Origin: Sapria himalayana
Lineage: Eukaryota > Streptophyta > Magnoliopsida > Malpighiales > Rafflesiaceae
NCBI GenBank assembly: GCA_029783825.1
Contig: JAREIK010002991.1
Coordinates: forward strand, 2,491,397 to 2,555,396
Direction: 5' to 3'
DNA: 64,000 nt
Part shown: positions 45,481-59,300 of the stretch, one piece after another
How the letters are laid out: each line of letters begins with the position of its first letter
Position numbering within the stretch: position 1 is the stretch's first letter
Made by a program: the position numbers and the translations under genes
The notes under the pieces: generated by a model
Databases searched by the model: none
Seen by the model: the letters and a program-made list of their open reading frames with translations, nothing else
Told to the model about the DNA's origin: nothing

Positions 45481-46339
45481 TGAGATAAGATAGAATAATA
45501 ATTTGTATATAAGTATTTCGATAACTAATATTTATTCCTATTCAATACATCATCATCAATCTCTTCATCTATCTTCTCGTCTTTACTTAAAATAACATAA
45601 TATCACAAGTTTGATTACAATGTCAATCGGTATAAGAATACAACTGATTATCATCACATAAGTGCCTGCAATATCACTAGTAGTGGGCTCAGCATCCTCA
45701 AAATCTCACGAGTCATCATCTATCAGTAATTCCTCCACTCTTGTTCTAGCATGATCCTGGACACCTAACCCCAAATCCTCTCAATCTTTCATACATACTA
45801 GTATCTTAATAATAACTAGCTTTAGCCACGGTCTCAGTCTCCCAACCAAAATCATATTTACTGCAACATAAAAAACGAACTCTAATGATATGCTAGAAGT
45901 GTCAAACAGGCAGAGGCAATCCAGCTAGTGCCTGACCCGACCCAGCACAGCACACTCTAGAATCATGCCTCGGACCAAGCTGGGCTGAGCCACCCCATGC
46001 CACAATTCGTGCCATGCATGACCAATATGAATTATGTCTAGTGTCGGGCCCGAGTGACTTCACGCCCCATCACAAGTCAATTTTTTTAAAAAAATAATTG
46101 ACTGTGTGACCAATTATAATGTAATTGCCTGGCTCATAAGCCGAGCACCCATCGGCCATGCACTCAAGGTCATGACATCATTAGCCGTTCAACATGGTCG
46201 AGAAGAACAATTAGGCATAGTCGAGCATAGCCATTCGACATGGTCGGGCACGACCATGCCGCCGTTCACCATTCAGCATGGTCATGCATGCCCGTGCATT
46301 TGGCCATACCCACGGTGTCATGCTGGGCTGGTGGACCGC
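44859..46339. repeat. Recent tandem duplication, unit 1 (1,481 bp)
   Basis: Repeats almost exactly at 46340-47826, with about ten substitutions and two small indels. The breakpoints share ACACAT (44859-44864, 46340-46345, 47827-47832). The unit includes repeat K, the 3' coding end of hAT copy G and the left 446 bp of a nested hAT derivative. Confidence 0.95.
45894..46339. mobile_element. hAT derivative F, first copy, truncated by duplication
   Basis: Starts TAGAAGTGTCAAACAGGC but lacks its right end because the tandem-duplication breakpoint falls inside it. Identical in type to 47375-47962. Confidence 0.8.
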
Positions 46340-47826
46340 ACACATGTATGAATTATGTTTTTCAATCAACTATATTGAAAATCACGTAGAATCTCAACCC
46401 TTTAGTTATTAAATCCTTGTGTATAATTTCTATTCAATTCCTCATAAGCCTATATCTAGTTCATTTTTCTCCCTTCACTTGAATAATTTCATATTTTCAA
46501 ACAAACACACTAAAAAGTCGGTAATAGATATAATCAAACTATAATAGATGATTCTCACTTATAATATCACCTATAAGAATTATTTTAATTTTTTTCTAAT
46601 AATTTAATTATTTATTTTATTATTTTTAGTCTTATCATATGTTCAACAAATCATTATTTACATTATCCTCATCCTTTGAATATGTTACTTCTTGAACGCT
46701 CAGCATTTACTTCTAAATAATATTGTTGATCCGGTAATCATTCTATAAAATTTTCTTTTTGATATATTTAATACTTGTCTATAACAAAGAACATCTAATC
46801 GAATTATTCATTTGTTCTATTTAACCTTAATCCTATGTAGTTTTCCATAACATCAATCTCTTCATTTTTACTTAATATAAAGTTTATGTACTTGAAATTA
46901 CTGACATTTGATATTACTTGATTTTTGATTTTTAAGTCTACTAACATAAACTATACAATTATGAGATAAGATAGAATAATAATTTGTATATAAGTATTTC
47001 GATAACTAATATTTATTCCTATTCAATACATCATCATCAATCTCTTCATCTATCTTCTAGTCTTTACTTAAAATAACATAATATCACAAGTTTGATTACA
47101 ATGTCAATCAGTATAAGAATACAACTGATTATCATCACATAAGTGCCTGTAATATCACTAGTAGTGGGCTCAGCATCCTCAAAATCTCACGAGTCATCAT
47201 CTATCAGTAATTCCTCCACTCTTGTTCTAGCATGATCCTGGACACCTAACCCCAAATCTTCTCAATCTTTCATACATACTAGTATCTTAATAATAACTAG
47301 CTTTAGCCACGGTCTCAGTCTCCTAACCAAAATCATATTTACTGCAACATAAAAAACGAACTCTAATGATATGCTAGAAGTGTCAAACAGGCCAGGCGAT
47401 CCAGCTAGTGCCTGACCCGACCCAGCACAGCACACTCTAGAATCATGCCTCGGACCAAGCTGGGCTGAGCCACCCCATGCCACAATTCGTGCCATGCATG
47501 ACCAATATGAATTATGTCTAGTGTCGGGCCTGAGTGACTTCACGCCCCATCACAAGTCAATTTTTTTAAAAAAATAATTGACTGTGTGACCAATTATAAT
47601 GTAATTGCCTGGCTCATAAGCCGAGCACCCATCGGCCATGCACTCAAGGTCATGACATCATTAGCCGTTCAACATGGTCGAGACTCGAGCAGAACAATTA
47701 GGCATAGTCGAGCATAGCCATTCAACATGGTCGGGCACGACCATGCCGCCGTTCACCATTCAGCATGGTCATGCATGCCCGTGCATTTGGCCATACCCAC
47801 GGTGTCATGCTGGGCTGGTGGACCGC
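46340..47826. repeat. Recent tandem duplication, unit 2 (1,487 bp)
   Basis: Second copy of the unit at 44859-46339, about 99% identical apart from a 7-base insertion (near 47683) and a 1-base deletion (near 47394). Confidence 0.95.
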
Positions 47827-49260
47827 ACACATCATACTATGCCTGGCATTGACTAGAATTTAACCATATCACACATGACACGACACCGCACGGCAAGATG
47901 GCATAGTTGTGCCTTGAATAAATGCGTCGTGTCAGCACGGCATTGCCTATTTGAAACATCTATACTACTTCGACATATATTGAGTCAGTAGTTCTCATGT
48001 CATCTTAGACAGCGCAAAATAAGTGAACTTATATGATTTTTACCATTATAAAATATTAAAATTTTTATTATAATTATATAATATGATTGAGTAATAATTA
48101 ATATCTAAATACTAAGACAGTCCTCTCTTATTCGATTGTCTATCTCATTATTTTTCCCTCGCTAACTCAATTGAAAAGTCATAATCTCTAAATATTGTAT
48201 CCGTATTCATATTCAGAGCATGAATACCACTACTACCATACCTAATATCATATTGTATAAATAACTCAATCGACTTTCTGTGAATGAAGCATTCAAGATG
48301 GTAAATCTAATTCATACACGTAGATATGTATATCAAAATATTATCAACCTATTTTATCTTGACCCTAGAATCCATGTAAAAAACTAGACAATAAATAGAA
48401 GAAATAGTAAACCAGCACTATAAGTACTTGATTTTCAACTCGATAATCGTGTCACTAAATATCAAGCTAAACATGTCACTAATATTACATATACACCTAA
48501 ATGCAATACAAGTGATAAAAATGTAAACAGATAAATACATATTTGTCATGGTGTCATAAAAAAACTTTAGGAATTTTATAAATAAAATTTTTATATTCTA
48601 GTATATGTCGTCAATAATAAGTTCATCACAATTACTATTGAAGTAGTCGAATATCATGTGTTCATATCCAATACATTACTCCAATAGCAGATAAGTATAA
48701 TTTCAACAATATATCATATTCATTTGAAATTTCTTCTTTAGACCACAAATAAACAAATACTACCAAATTTCTGTTGTCTGCTAAGTAATCGAAAATATTT
48801 TAGTGAGTTATGTATTTTTTTAAAGTGGGTAGAAACAACCTTCATCCCAGCTCATACTATCAAGTTAATAATGTGATACATATATTTAACATAAAAAATT
48901 TTTCCTAATTATCGGTCTCTAATGATCCTAATAAATATGTTAATTGCTACTCCATTATTAGAAGTATTATCAAATATAATACTAAATATTTTCTTCTAGA
49001 TATTATAATCTATAAAGATTATCATCATACACTCATATACGGTAGGACCAATATAGAGATAAAAAATCTCTAAAAATCATAAAATCTTTTTATTATGTAT
49101 TCATTTAGAAATCTATATAGTTAATAGTGAGGCATACAAAAAAAGAATCGTTGTGACTAGTCCAAATATCAAACATCACGGATATCACGTCACCATATTG
49201 CCTAAATTCATTAATTATTATTTAATATTTTAACTTATAATTTTTTAGTATGTCATTCCT
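47130..49260 (-). pseudogene. Transposase pseudogene of hAT copy G
   Basis: Collinear similarity to the 39045-40961 frame (for instance AATTGCTACTCCATTATTAGAAG at 48941, GAAGTAGTCGAATATCATGTGTTC at 48640, GTGAATGAAGCATTCAAGATGG at 48281), interrupted by a derivative at 47375-47962. The C-terminal MKD-TGA is present at 47262-47264. Many stops. Confidence 0.7.
47375..47962. mobile_element. hAT derivative F, complete (588 bp), nested in copy G
   Basis: TAGAAGTGTCAAACAGGCC at the left; reverse complement TAGATGTTTCAAATAGGCA at the right. Flanking host sequence, aligned with copies A and C, shows insertion at the sequence GCTATGCT: left flank ...GATATGCT, right flank ...CTACTTCGACA, consistent with a worn 8-bp target duplication. 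Non-coding, with CATGGTCGGGCA-type motifs. Confidence 0.75.
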
Positions 49261-49991
49261 ACATATTAAGTTTTTCAAATATTTTAATATTTTTTAAAAT
49301 ATAATACGAGGCGGGCGTGATTTGATACCCAATTTGAGGTCCAGTGCACGATACTCATGTCGCTAAACCATGCTAACTAGCCAAACACCCAGGACATGCC
49401 TGGCCCAACATATACCCAGGTCCATGCATGATTCTGGATCGTGTCATGGCGGGCCATGAAAAGGCTACCCAACCCACTTGCCAGCATTATGGTAGGCATA
49501 GCATGATACTTATCACGAGTCATGTCATCCCTACATGGTTCAAAAAAGAAGCAACCCGACATGGCCCATTGGCATGACTTTTGGGTGTATCATGCTGAGT
49601 CGTGCCAAGTCGAGCCAAACCATGCTAGGCTAATTCGAATCATGCAAGGCTTGTTTCAGACCGAGCTAGTCTGGGTTAAGGTCGGGATTTCATGGGTCTA
49701 GGCTGGGCTTTTCTGGTTCAGACCAAGCTAGTCTGGGTCATGGCTGACCTTGCCCGGGTCAAGGCATGGCTTACCCAGGTCAAGACCAAGCTTGCCTAGG
49801 TCAAGACTGAGCTTGCATGGGTAGGACTAGGCTAGCCAATTTGGCCATCTAAGCCAAAACTAGCCCACATGAGCCATCATGCTAGAGAGTACCATGTCAA
49901 GCCTCCCATCCAAAAAGATTGGCTTGGCCCCCAAGCCGTGCTACAACCTAGCCCATAGCACTTCTAGGCATGTGCCCTGTTGACACATCTA

Positions 49992-52060
49992 GCTTGCAAC
50001 AACTAACTATTATAATTTTTTTGTAATATTATAATAAATTTTGTATTATTCATAAATTGTATTCTATATTACTTATGATTGATTCATACAATAGCATTTA
50101 AATTTCATAGTATTTTTGAATCATACGACTTTAACTTTATGATACATACAATATTTAAATAATAAAGAGATAAAATAGTTATCTCGTATTTTAAATATTT
50201 TTTTCTATCTCAATAGTTATGCTACAAAAATATGAATGTTTTTGATATTATTATAACATACTATTCATGTTATATATGCATCAAAGTGTGAAGTAAGATG
50301 TGTGAGTATATACATACAAACACATAAATTCAATATTAAGTATATTAAATTTTACAAATATTTTATCACCAACACATAAATCCAATATTAAATATATTAA
50401 ATTCTAATAATATTTTTTTTCTTTTTTTAGTCCCACTAACTTACAACATTATTATCATCAACTAAAATTTACCCCAACTACTTAGAGTTGGTAGTATGGA
50501 TTATGCTTTTTCAATCAATTATATTAAAATAATATATATTCGCAACTATTTAGTTATTAAATCTATATTTATAATTTTCATTTAATTCCTCATTAAAATG
50601 GTATCATATAATTTAGTTAATTTTTTAATTCCTCATATAATTTCAAATCAATCAAACAAATTTGATCATTGACCAAACTTTAATTCATTTTTCTCCCTCC
50701 ACTCAAATAATTTCCCATTTCATAACTTGTGCACTAGGAGGCATGCATTGAATTTTAAATGTAACCAAACTACCTCAAGCAATTCTTCCTTAACATATCA
50801 TCTATATGAATTATTTTAAGTTTTATCTAATAATTTCATTTCTAATTTTATCATTTCTAATCTTACCAAACATCCATTATATCATCCTCATTTATGTTGT
50901 CATCATCCTTTGAATATGTTACTTCTTGGTTGTCTAGCATTCACTTCCATGAAACATAGCTAGTTTTACAGTCATTTTATAAAATTTTTCTTTTAATTTA
51001 TTTGATATTCGTCTATCACAAAGAACCTCTAATGTAGTTCTTTATTTGTTCCATCTAACCTTAATTATATTAAAAACATTCTCATCAATCTCTTCATGTT
51101 TACTTAGCATAAAGTTTAGATACTTGAAATTACTAATATGTGAAGCTTATTACCATAAGCTATAAAATTATGATAATTTATTAGGCATCCTAAAATAGCT
51201 TAATCAATTTCAAATTGATTATAATAAGTGAAATATTATTTTTAAGCTAATTTATATTATTAAGTTTATTATGTGACACATACATTTATATTAGAAAATC
51301 TTATTATGGGACTCTCTCTATTAATTTTTATGAATAAACTTATTATGATACTTCTATTTGTTAGCTTATCAAATATTATATTATATATTTTAAATTTGTA
51401 TTTCATATCCCCTAAAGATCCTCGTCAAACTGACATATATGACAAAGTCATCATGATAATGCAATATCTCACGAAGTCTTAATATTTTTCTATTTAGTTT
51501 CTTGATGAAATCAATATAATAGACAATAATAGATACGAAAAGAATATCATAATAATTAGTCAATATATTAAACTTTATAAATATCACTCTATTATATTTT
51601 CTAAAATCTAAAATTATTATTTATTTATCAAATTTATTATTTTTTATAATATCAATTCTACATGTCAACATAGAAAAGCTACAATATACAAGTTGAATGT
51701 ATTTTTATATACAATGAACTCTAGAATTTTCCACAAATTTAAGCTGAATACTCACACTAACAATCATCCTAGCAATCATTTATCTTCAAACTAATAGTTA
51801 TAAATAAATATAATCATTGAAGCTAAAAATACATCCAAATTCAATGACTTCACGACTAAGTCAAGTTTGTCTAAGATCTAATATAATATAATTTTATTGT
51901 ATTATTCAGCGTGTCTTATTAGGTGTTCAATCTCATCACAAATACTTCAAATCCTTCATGCACAATAATTTTTGTCACTCGTCATCTTATTCATGGCTTC
52001 TTAGTACTAGACTTTGGAGCAACTAAAGATAACATAAATAATTGTTCTTGTTGAGATTTA
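49992..52060 (-). pseudogene. Very degraded hAT relic interrupted by repeat K
   Basis: 50050-50340 matches 34150-34450, itself hAT coding debris. After repeat K, 51245-52060 again follows the transposase region: TTTATTATGTGACACATACA, CATATCCCCTAAAGATCCTCGTC, CATCATGATAATGCAATATCTCACGAAGTC, and near 51895 the segment corresponding to the BED-finger part (TTATTCAGCGTGTCTTATTAGG). Too decayed to read as protein. Confidence 0.55.
50453..51150. repeat. Unassigned repeat K, copy 2
   Basis: Diverged copy of 44829-45480, sitting within hAT debris. No protein motif seen. Confidence 0.55.
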
Positions 52061-54980
52061 TCAATTTTTTTTAAAGTACTATTTTTTAAAACTTTGATTG
52101 AAACACCAAACATGTGGGCTTCTCCAACCCTAGCCATATAAGATGGCTTATTTTAATTCTTTCCTAAAATAATGAACTATTTTCTCATTTTGTTTTTAAC
52201 ATGGAATCAAAGAAAGATTTTTCTAGGGTAATGATTTCTCGACAAAATTAGAGTCCATATGTACCATAAGAAAATCCCTAGCAATACTAACCACCTTGAC
52301 CTGACCAGATAAAGGCAATGATAGTGATGCACATAGCAGCAATAAATGTAAGGATTTCTCTAACTCTTTGAAAAATGTAGTTCTCTATGTCAGCACATGA
52401 AAAATACTACAATACATGACAAAAAAAATTTTTAGAATGTTGCAAGTGTATTTATCAATTGTTAATGTATGGATTGAATGATCAAGATGAAGCTACTCAC
52501 TATATAATTAACACATAGTTGTCACAATAATGATGAATTTTACTGTGCTAAGATATTAGATAATTAGATTCTCAATATTCTTTACTTGTATTTATTTAAA
52601 AAATAATATATTATCTTGTAGACATGATTCCTTATAAAGAGAGTGAACCCATTTTTTTTCAAAAATTTTTAAAAAATTAATCAAGACATCTATCGTAATA
52701 CACAAATCTAATAGAATTGTATTTGGTCAGTCAGATTAATAAAGTCTCCCTTTCGCATGATGTCAGTGAGAGCCAAGAAGTATGCTTCTAGAGGAAAAAA
52801 AAATCAAATGTGAAGTGCTTTTTTTTTGTGGGAGATCAAAAATTATGTTGGACTTTACATCCTGAATTACAAGAAATGCTTTAGAGTTCAGAATTTTTAC
52901 ATCAAATTGTCAAAACTGATCAAGCTAAATCTTCCACAAATACATCAACCATTCTCATTATACTTGCTCAAAATGAGCATCCCAAACTTTTTTTCCAAAT
53001 GAGCTCCCAACTGTAGTGGAGAGGTGCTTCAACTGGTACTTTAATTGTTCATTTTTCACTCGTTATGAACTTAGATCATAGATTCATGAGCTAATACTCA
53101 TGCTACAATTAATTGAATTCTATTTTTATCTTTTATTGACTTAGGAATCAATATCAATGTATAAGTAAAGGAGCATGTCAACATCAATATTCGATTTGTT
53201 CTTTTAAAATGAGTCCCTTTTATTAAAATTTATTTTTAATTCGTTATTTTACTAAAAAACAAAAATATAATATTATTTTTTTTTCTCATTTTGATGTTTA
53301 TTTGTAATGAACGATAAACCATGAAAATAACCTTGAGAATTTAGCAAGAGAAAATCTTGCTAAGAATTTTTTTTTACTCTAAAAAATCTCTTTATTTGTT
53401 TTTTTTTCTCTCAAAAATTCAATATTGAGCTGTGAGAGAAAATCTTCCAAGAGTCTAGATGACTTGATCATCCATGAGTCCATTATAATTCTAGCTAAGA
53501 ATGAGTTAAAAACTAAAAGACTTTGTAATTTAGGATATAGAGTCTATACTAAAAGTGACATATGCAAACTATTAAGAGTGGATAAGTATCCTGAGAATTT
53601 AGATGATTCTACAGCACTCTTCCATAGAAACATATTTTCAATTTTACATGTGTTAAAGCATAAACCCACATTTAAAAAAAAAAAAATCAGATAACCTCAA
53701 ACAAATAGATAAATTACTATCTAAAATAAAAATGTAAATATACAATGAATATATAACTTAACATTGGATTGAGACAGTCTGCATATTGAGTGCTCATATT
53801 CATACACAAAAAGGTAAAGGATAATAACAAACTAAAAAAATCACATAAACCATAATATTGACAAGCTTATGTCTAAATATCAATAATATTTTGGAGAAAA
53901 AAAAAATAAGTTTATTCATCTTAAAAAACTTTGCAAAATATATCGATAGGTTAATTTATTATATGAATGTAGATTATAATTATATTAATAGTGATATTAT
54001 TTATTTTTTTAATATAAAAAAATAATTCATTTTTATATATTATGTCAACTCATTAAATATTGAATTATGAGACCAACTTTTATTGCATGTCCTTAAGTTC
54101 TCCTCGATACAAGCTCATGTTGAGCCAAAAACTATGAGACTTGATCACTCGTCACCTATAGTTAATACTAGGTAAAGTGGACATATCCAAGTCCAACATA
54201 CTTAAAATAAAGATGAGCTTACTAAGGAGTCGCATAATTTTGTAACCAATTTTACAGATATCAACATTCAAATCACTCTTAAAAAGAGAAAGATGAGATG
54301 TGTTCAACTTCAACCCTTAATTTCACAAATTTTATTATGCTCTTATTTTATTACTTCTTTTATTTTTTTTATTACTTCGCTTGACGGTGGTATAATACTC
54401 AAGTATCCTAAGATATTATATCATATTGGATGAGATAATATAAGGAAGTAAGAAATGAATAACCTTTGAAAAGATTTATTATTGATTAAAGATGAGAATT
54501 CATTGTGAACACACATTCACAGGAGAATGTAGAGTATATTAAAGTAAGACTTGTAGTGAGGAGAGAGACACTCTTATGTTTAACATGGACTACCAAAATG
54601 TTCTCTCCCCAATGACAAAAATGACTTTAGTACAAATAAACATCAATAATACATTTTTTCATTGTAACCTTAATAAGAATATATATATATATGAAATAGT
54701 CACATGAATTATGAGCAACACAATCAAATACTATTTGCAGATTTTAAAAGATGTAATATCCTAAAATAGCTATCAAGAGTCCTTTATGAGATTTTTATTA
54801 GTAGTCATCATATTTACGTTACACATATTTTAGAGACTTTTCTTTGTGTTTCCAAATGAATCCTTATGAAAATATAATTTTATAGATTGCCTACATGGAT
54901 AACATTTTAATTATGAGACAAAGAATTAAAGATCAATCAACTCAAAGAATATCTTAAGATAATTTTTAACGAAAGCCTTC
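52061..54980. other. AT-rich region without a recognised gene
   Basis: A plus-strand frame of 89 codons at 53425-53694 (MSCERKSSKSLDDLIIHES...) ends in a poly-A run; it has no motif I know and could be a fragment of a transposon protein. The rest holds only short frames. A TG-free, T-rich patch near 53220-53420 is low complexity. Confidence 0.35.
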
Positions 54981-54989
54981 AGGACACTC

Positions 54990-55220
54990 AAATTTTCTTA
55001 GTTGATCTTTTGGGTTGTGCTCAACCAGATATTCCTATTGATCCTAGGAACTAACTTCACTTCTGACATGGCTCTTATAATTGACTTTAATACTTACATG
55101 AAAATCATAAAGAATATTAATTATCTTACTATGATCAGACCATATATAGCACATGCAATCAGTAAAATTAATCATTCATAGATTCAACTCGGCAAATTCA
55201 CATTGATACATATAAAAAAT
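54990..55220 (+). pseudogene. Copia pol fragment (RT C-terminal end)
   Basis: Plus-strand GCAQPDIPIDPRN near 55016 matches the Copia KPxDTPIDPNH block, and a following segment (ATTAATTATCTTACTATGATCAGACCATATATAGCACATGCAATC region, 55110-55160) matches the KLxYLTxTRPDIxxAV block. Broken. Confidence 0.55.
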
Positions 55221-56390
55221 TTGATGGCGTGTCGCACGGACTATCATTCATTGAAACTCTTATCTTGTGGCATGTGCACTAGTCATTGTCATGCACTTTC
55301 CCATTGATTTTGGACACATGGATGTGCAACAAAAGACCAGGCACTAGTTGCACCCACTTTCTCCATTGTTCACCTCTACACGTGCACTAATTGACATCGT
55401 GCACCTCTCCCCTATATGATAAAAATGTTCTAAGATATTTTAAGAAAGATACAAACATACGATTTTAATCATCACTTACATGATAACTAAATATCTTTAT
55501 TTATTATTTTTTTATTGTCTTTTCAAATCTTATATTTTACATAAAAATTATTTAATTTATCTCAAGATTTTTGAAAATACTTGATTTATTCAAAATCTAT
55601 TTCTAGAAAATAATAAGATGACACTCAAGACAATAAAAGATATTTTTACTGATTACTTGAAAACTCAAAAGAGAATATAAATATTATTCTTATGAAAGAA
55701 AGTGAGTTATAAGTGATAATATTACCTTTGTTGAGCATGATAATTTTTTATGAGTTTAGATCATATAATGACTCCCCTCTAGAGCATGAAACAAAAGTGA
55801 CATTTGATCTCTTACTTTTTCACACTCCTTTGGAGTCTCATTCAACCTCCAACCAAGGAGTGTCACCTCTTAGCTATTTTTAAATTGTTGAATTACAATA
55901 TAATAACTCCCCTATGAAGCCACCATTATATTTGTTGGGGAGTCACCCAAGCAAATATAGAATAAATTGATTCTGGAGAGACTAAAAATTTCATGAAAAA
56001 AAAATTCTCATTATAATCCATTTGAGATAGTACCCCTGAGCTTATTCCAATTTCAAATCTAAATGAGTTAGGAATTAGAAAATTTGATCACGTTGGACTA
56101 ATAATTCATTCTAGTATAAGAGAACATGCACAAATTATTTAGGATGAATAAAAATCTTCTCAGAAATCAAAAAATCATGTTGCTCACTATTTTGATCTTG
56201 ATTTTTATATTATTCACCTAAAGAAATAAATAATTTGTATTTTGCATCTTATTTTGTAATTTTTATCATACTCATGTGTTTCTCTTAATAATACTAAGAT
56301 ATATATTTTATCTCATTCAGGATAACATCAAATCAAACTAAAAGAGATAATATGAATTCTAATAAAACTTGCAAATTGATACCTTACATT
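55221..56390. other. AT-rich spacer
   Basis: No gene recognised. Near 55230-55400 the composition is more mixed (GTGCACTAGTCATTGTCATGCAC) and near 55780-55960 there is a CTCCCCTCTAGAG...CTCCCCTATGAAG pair; neither could be assigned. Confidence 0.35.
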
Positions 56391-59300
56391 TAAGAATATC
56401 TATTATTTATTATAATTAGGTGTCTGTTGTAAAGGTTGATCATGATGATAAAATAAATCACCTGAAAATTAAATTTTACAATAAAATTTACTATAATATT
56501 TAAAATTGAATATCATGATATTTTTCTCTAGTGATCAATATTATCTCAATTCAAATACTCATATCATTTGTCTCTCAAATAAAAAATATATTAGTTGGAC
56601 ATCATAAATATATTAGTCTGTAATGATTATGAGAATGTGTATAGAATAGTCATCTAGTTTTCAAACAAAGACAAAACATTCAACTCTAGTTTGTAGATTG
56701 TGAAAATATTATTTAACATAAAATAATTACTAAAAACTTAGTTTATGAGATTTTCATCTATAATTATTCATTTCAATTGTACGAATATGTTACAGATTAT
56801 TTTTTTCAAAAAAATTAAAATGGTAGGTTTATTTTATAGTTTGTATATAAGAACATCTTTATATGAGATTATAAATTAAAAATTACAAATACAAGGAGTA
56901 CCTTGGAAAAATATTAAATTAACAAAAGTAAGATATGCTTTGGATATTATATCTTTGACAAGCTAATATTTTATGTTGTATCCTAGTATATATGCCTATT
57001 GAGTCTAATAATGATATTTTGATTGATGTGGGCACTCTAATTGACTAAATTATATATATACTAATTATAAGAAAAACTAATTATCTAATTATTATCAGAC
57101 CAAATATAATACATACAATCAATATAATTATTAAAATTTTTATATTCATTATCATACGCTCATCTTGACAGAGCTCTTAGCATATTTGGATATATGAAAA
57201 ATTTTTCATAACTTAGTTTTCATTTGAGGATCATATGCATCTTCAATTAGTCAAACATCTTGACTCCAATTGATCATCAACTTGTGCAAAGAAGAAGTCT
57301 ACCATAAATTATTATATTTTTCTTAGAGACAATATTGTTTCCTAAAAAAATAATAGACAAATAATTATTAGCGATAATATTATTTCCTAGAAAAATAATA
57401 GACAAATGATAGTGTATAGATAATCTTGTTTGCTAGAAAAAAAATTCATAACTTAGTTTTCCTTCAAAGATCATGGGCATCTTCAAATAGTCAGACATCT
57501 AGACTCCAGTTGATCACCAACTTGTGCAAAGAGAAAGTCACGACTACATGTCAGATTCTTTAGATCATGCGTCTACTAGAAGAGATAATTTTTCCTATTA
57601 CTTTTCACATGTCTATTTAGTGTGAAAGTCAAGCAATATAATATATAATATTGAATCTAGTATTTCATGAGCAGACAAAACAAATAAATAAATTATTTCT
57701 TTCACAATAAAAAGATTTAGAATAAAATAAATTGCCTGAAGATAAAATTTTTATGAGAAAATTTACTCTAATATTTAAGATTGATTATCATGATATTTTC
57801 TGTAGTGATCAATATTATCTCAATTGAATATTCAAGTCGTGTGTTATCTCTCACAGATAAATAATATATTAATTAACATAATGAATATATTTCTTCGTGA
57901 TTATTATGAGGATGTGTATGGAAAAATCATCTGATTTTCAAACACTAACAAAGTATTCAAATCTAGTTTGTATATTATGAAAATATTATATAATAAAAAA
58001 TAATCATAAAAAACTTAGTTTGAGAGATTTTCATCCATAATTTCTCATTTTAATTGTATAAACATGTTACACATTATTTCATGTTTTTCATAAAAATTAA
58101 CATGATAAATTTATTTTATAGTTTGTATATGTGGAGATATTTATTATGAGAGATTATGAATTATGAATCCCTAAAACAAAAAGTACCTTTGAAAACTCAA
58201 ATTTCCTTCGGATTGAGATGATATATAACATCAAATACATGTCTTGGATATGTTGTAAGATATGTCTTGGATACTATATCTTTTAAAGGTTGGTCTTTAT
58301 GTTGTATTCAAGTATATATGTTTATTGAGTCCAATACTAATATTTTGATTGATGTGAATCATCTAGTTAACTCGACTATATACTATAGAATTATATAAAA
58401 TTAATTATCTAACTATCAGAATAGATATGATACATACAATCAATATAATTACAATATTTCTATATTTATCATCATATGCTCATCTTGATCGAGCTCTTAG
58501 CATATTTGGATTGGATATGTGAAAAAAAATTTCATAAATTAGTTTTCATGTGAGGATCATTGTCGACTTGAAATTCAAACTTCAATTGAGCATAAGCTTA
58601 TGCAAAGAATTCTATATTTTTCTTGGAGATGATCATCTCCTAGAAAAGTAATAGACAAACCATTATCTCTAGATCTAGTACTAAGATAGAGTACATTACA
58701 ACTATGATAGCATCCTATCAAATTCTAAAAATTGAGCATATAGAGATCGAATTTCTTATCACCCCCCACATGGCTATTTATTGTCAAAATCAAACAACAA
58801 TAACTTTGAATTCAATATTCCACTAGCAAACAAAACACAAAAAAAAAATTATTTCTTTATCAATAAAAATACCTAGAATGAGATAAATTGCCAGAAGATA
58901 AAACTTTTGAAACAAAATTTACTCTAACATTTAGGATTGGTTTTCATAATATTTTTCTTTAGTAATCAATATGACCTCAATTTAAATACTCATGCACTTA
59001 TTTTTTTTTCACAAATAAATAATATATCAATGAAACATAATGAATATATTTTTTCATGGTGCTTATAAGGATATACATATGAAGCATTCATCTGATTTTG
59101 ATCACTAACAAAATATTCAAATCTAGTTTGTAGAATATGAAAATATTATATATCATAAAATAGTCATCAAAAATTTAGTTTGCAATATTTTTATCCATAA
59201 CTATCTCAATTGAATTGCACAAATATGTTAAATATTATTTCTTATTTTTTAAAAAAATTAAAATGATCATTTAATTTTATTGTTTGTACATGTGGACATC

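Larger units (their letters stand above)
45500..49991 (-). mobile_element. hAT copy G, old, duplicated in part and internally deleted
   Basis: The right end reads, as reverse complement, TAGATGTGTCAACAGGGCA at 49991, preceded by 0.65 kb of GC-rich subterminal sequence. Transposase similarity on the minus strand runs from about 49260 down to 47963 and, after an inserted derivative, 47374-47130 (and its duplicate 45893-45650). At 49262 the similarity stops inside the middle of the coding region and jumps to the GC-rich end, so the N-terminal third is deleted. The left terminal repeat was not found. Confidence 0.65.

Noticed and set aside
53425..53694. 89-codon frame with a plausible composition
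   Set aside because: No known motif and it ends in a poly-A run; kept only as a note in the region entry.
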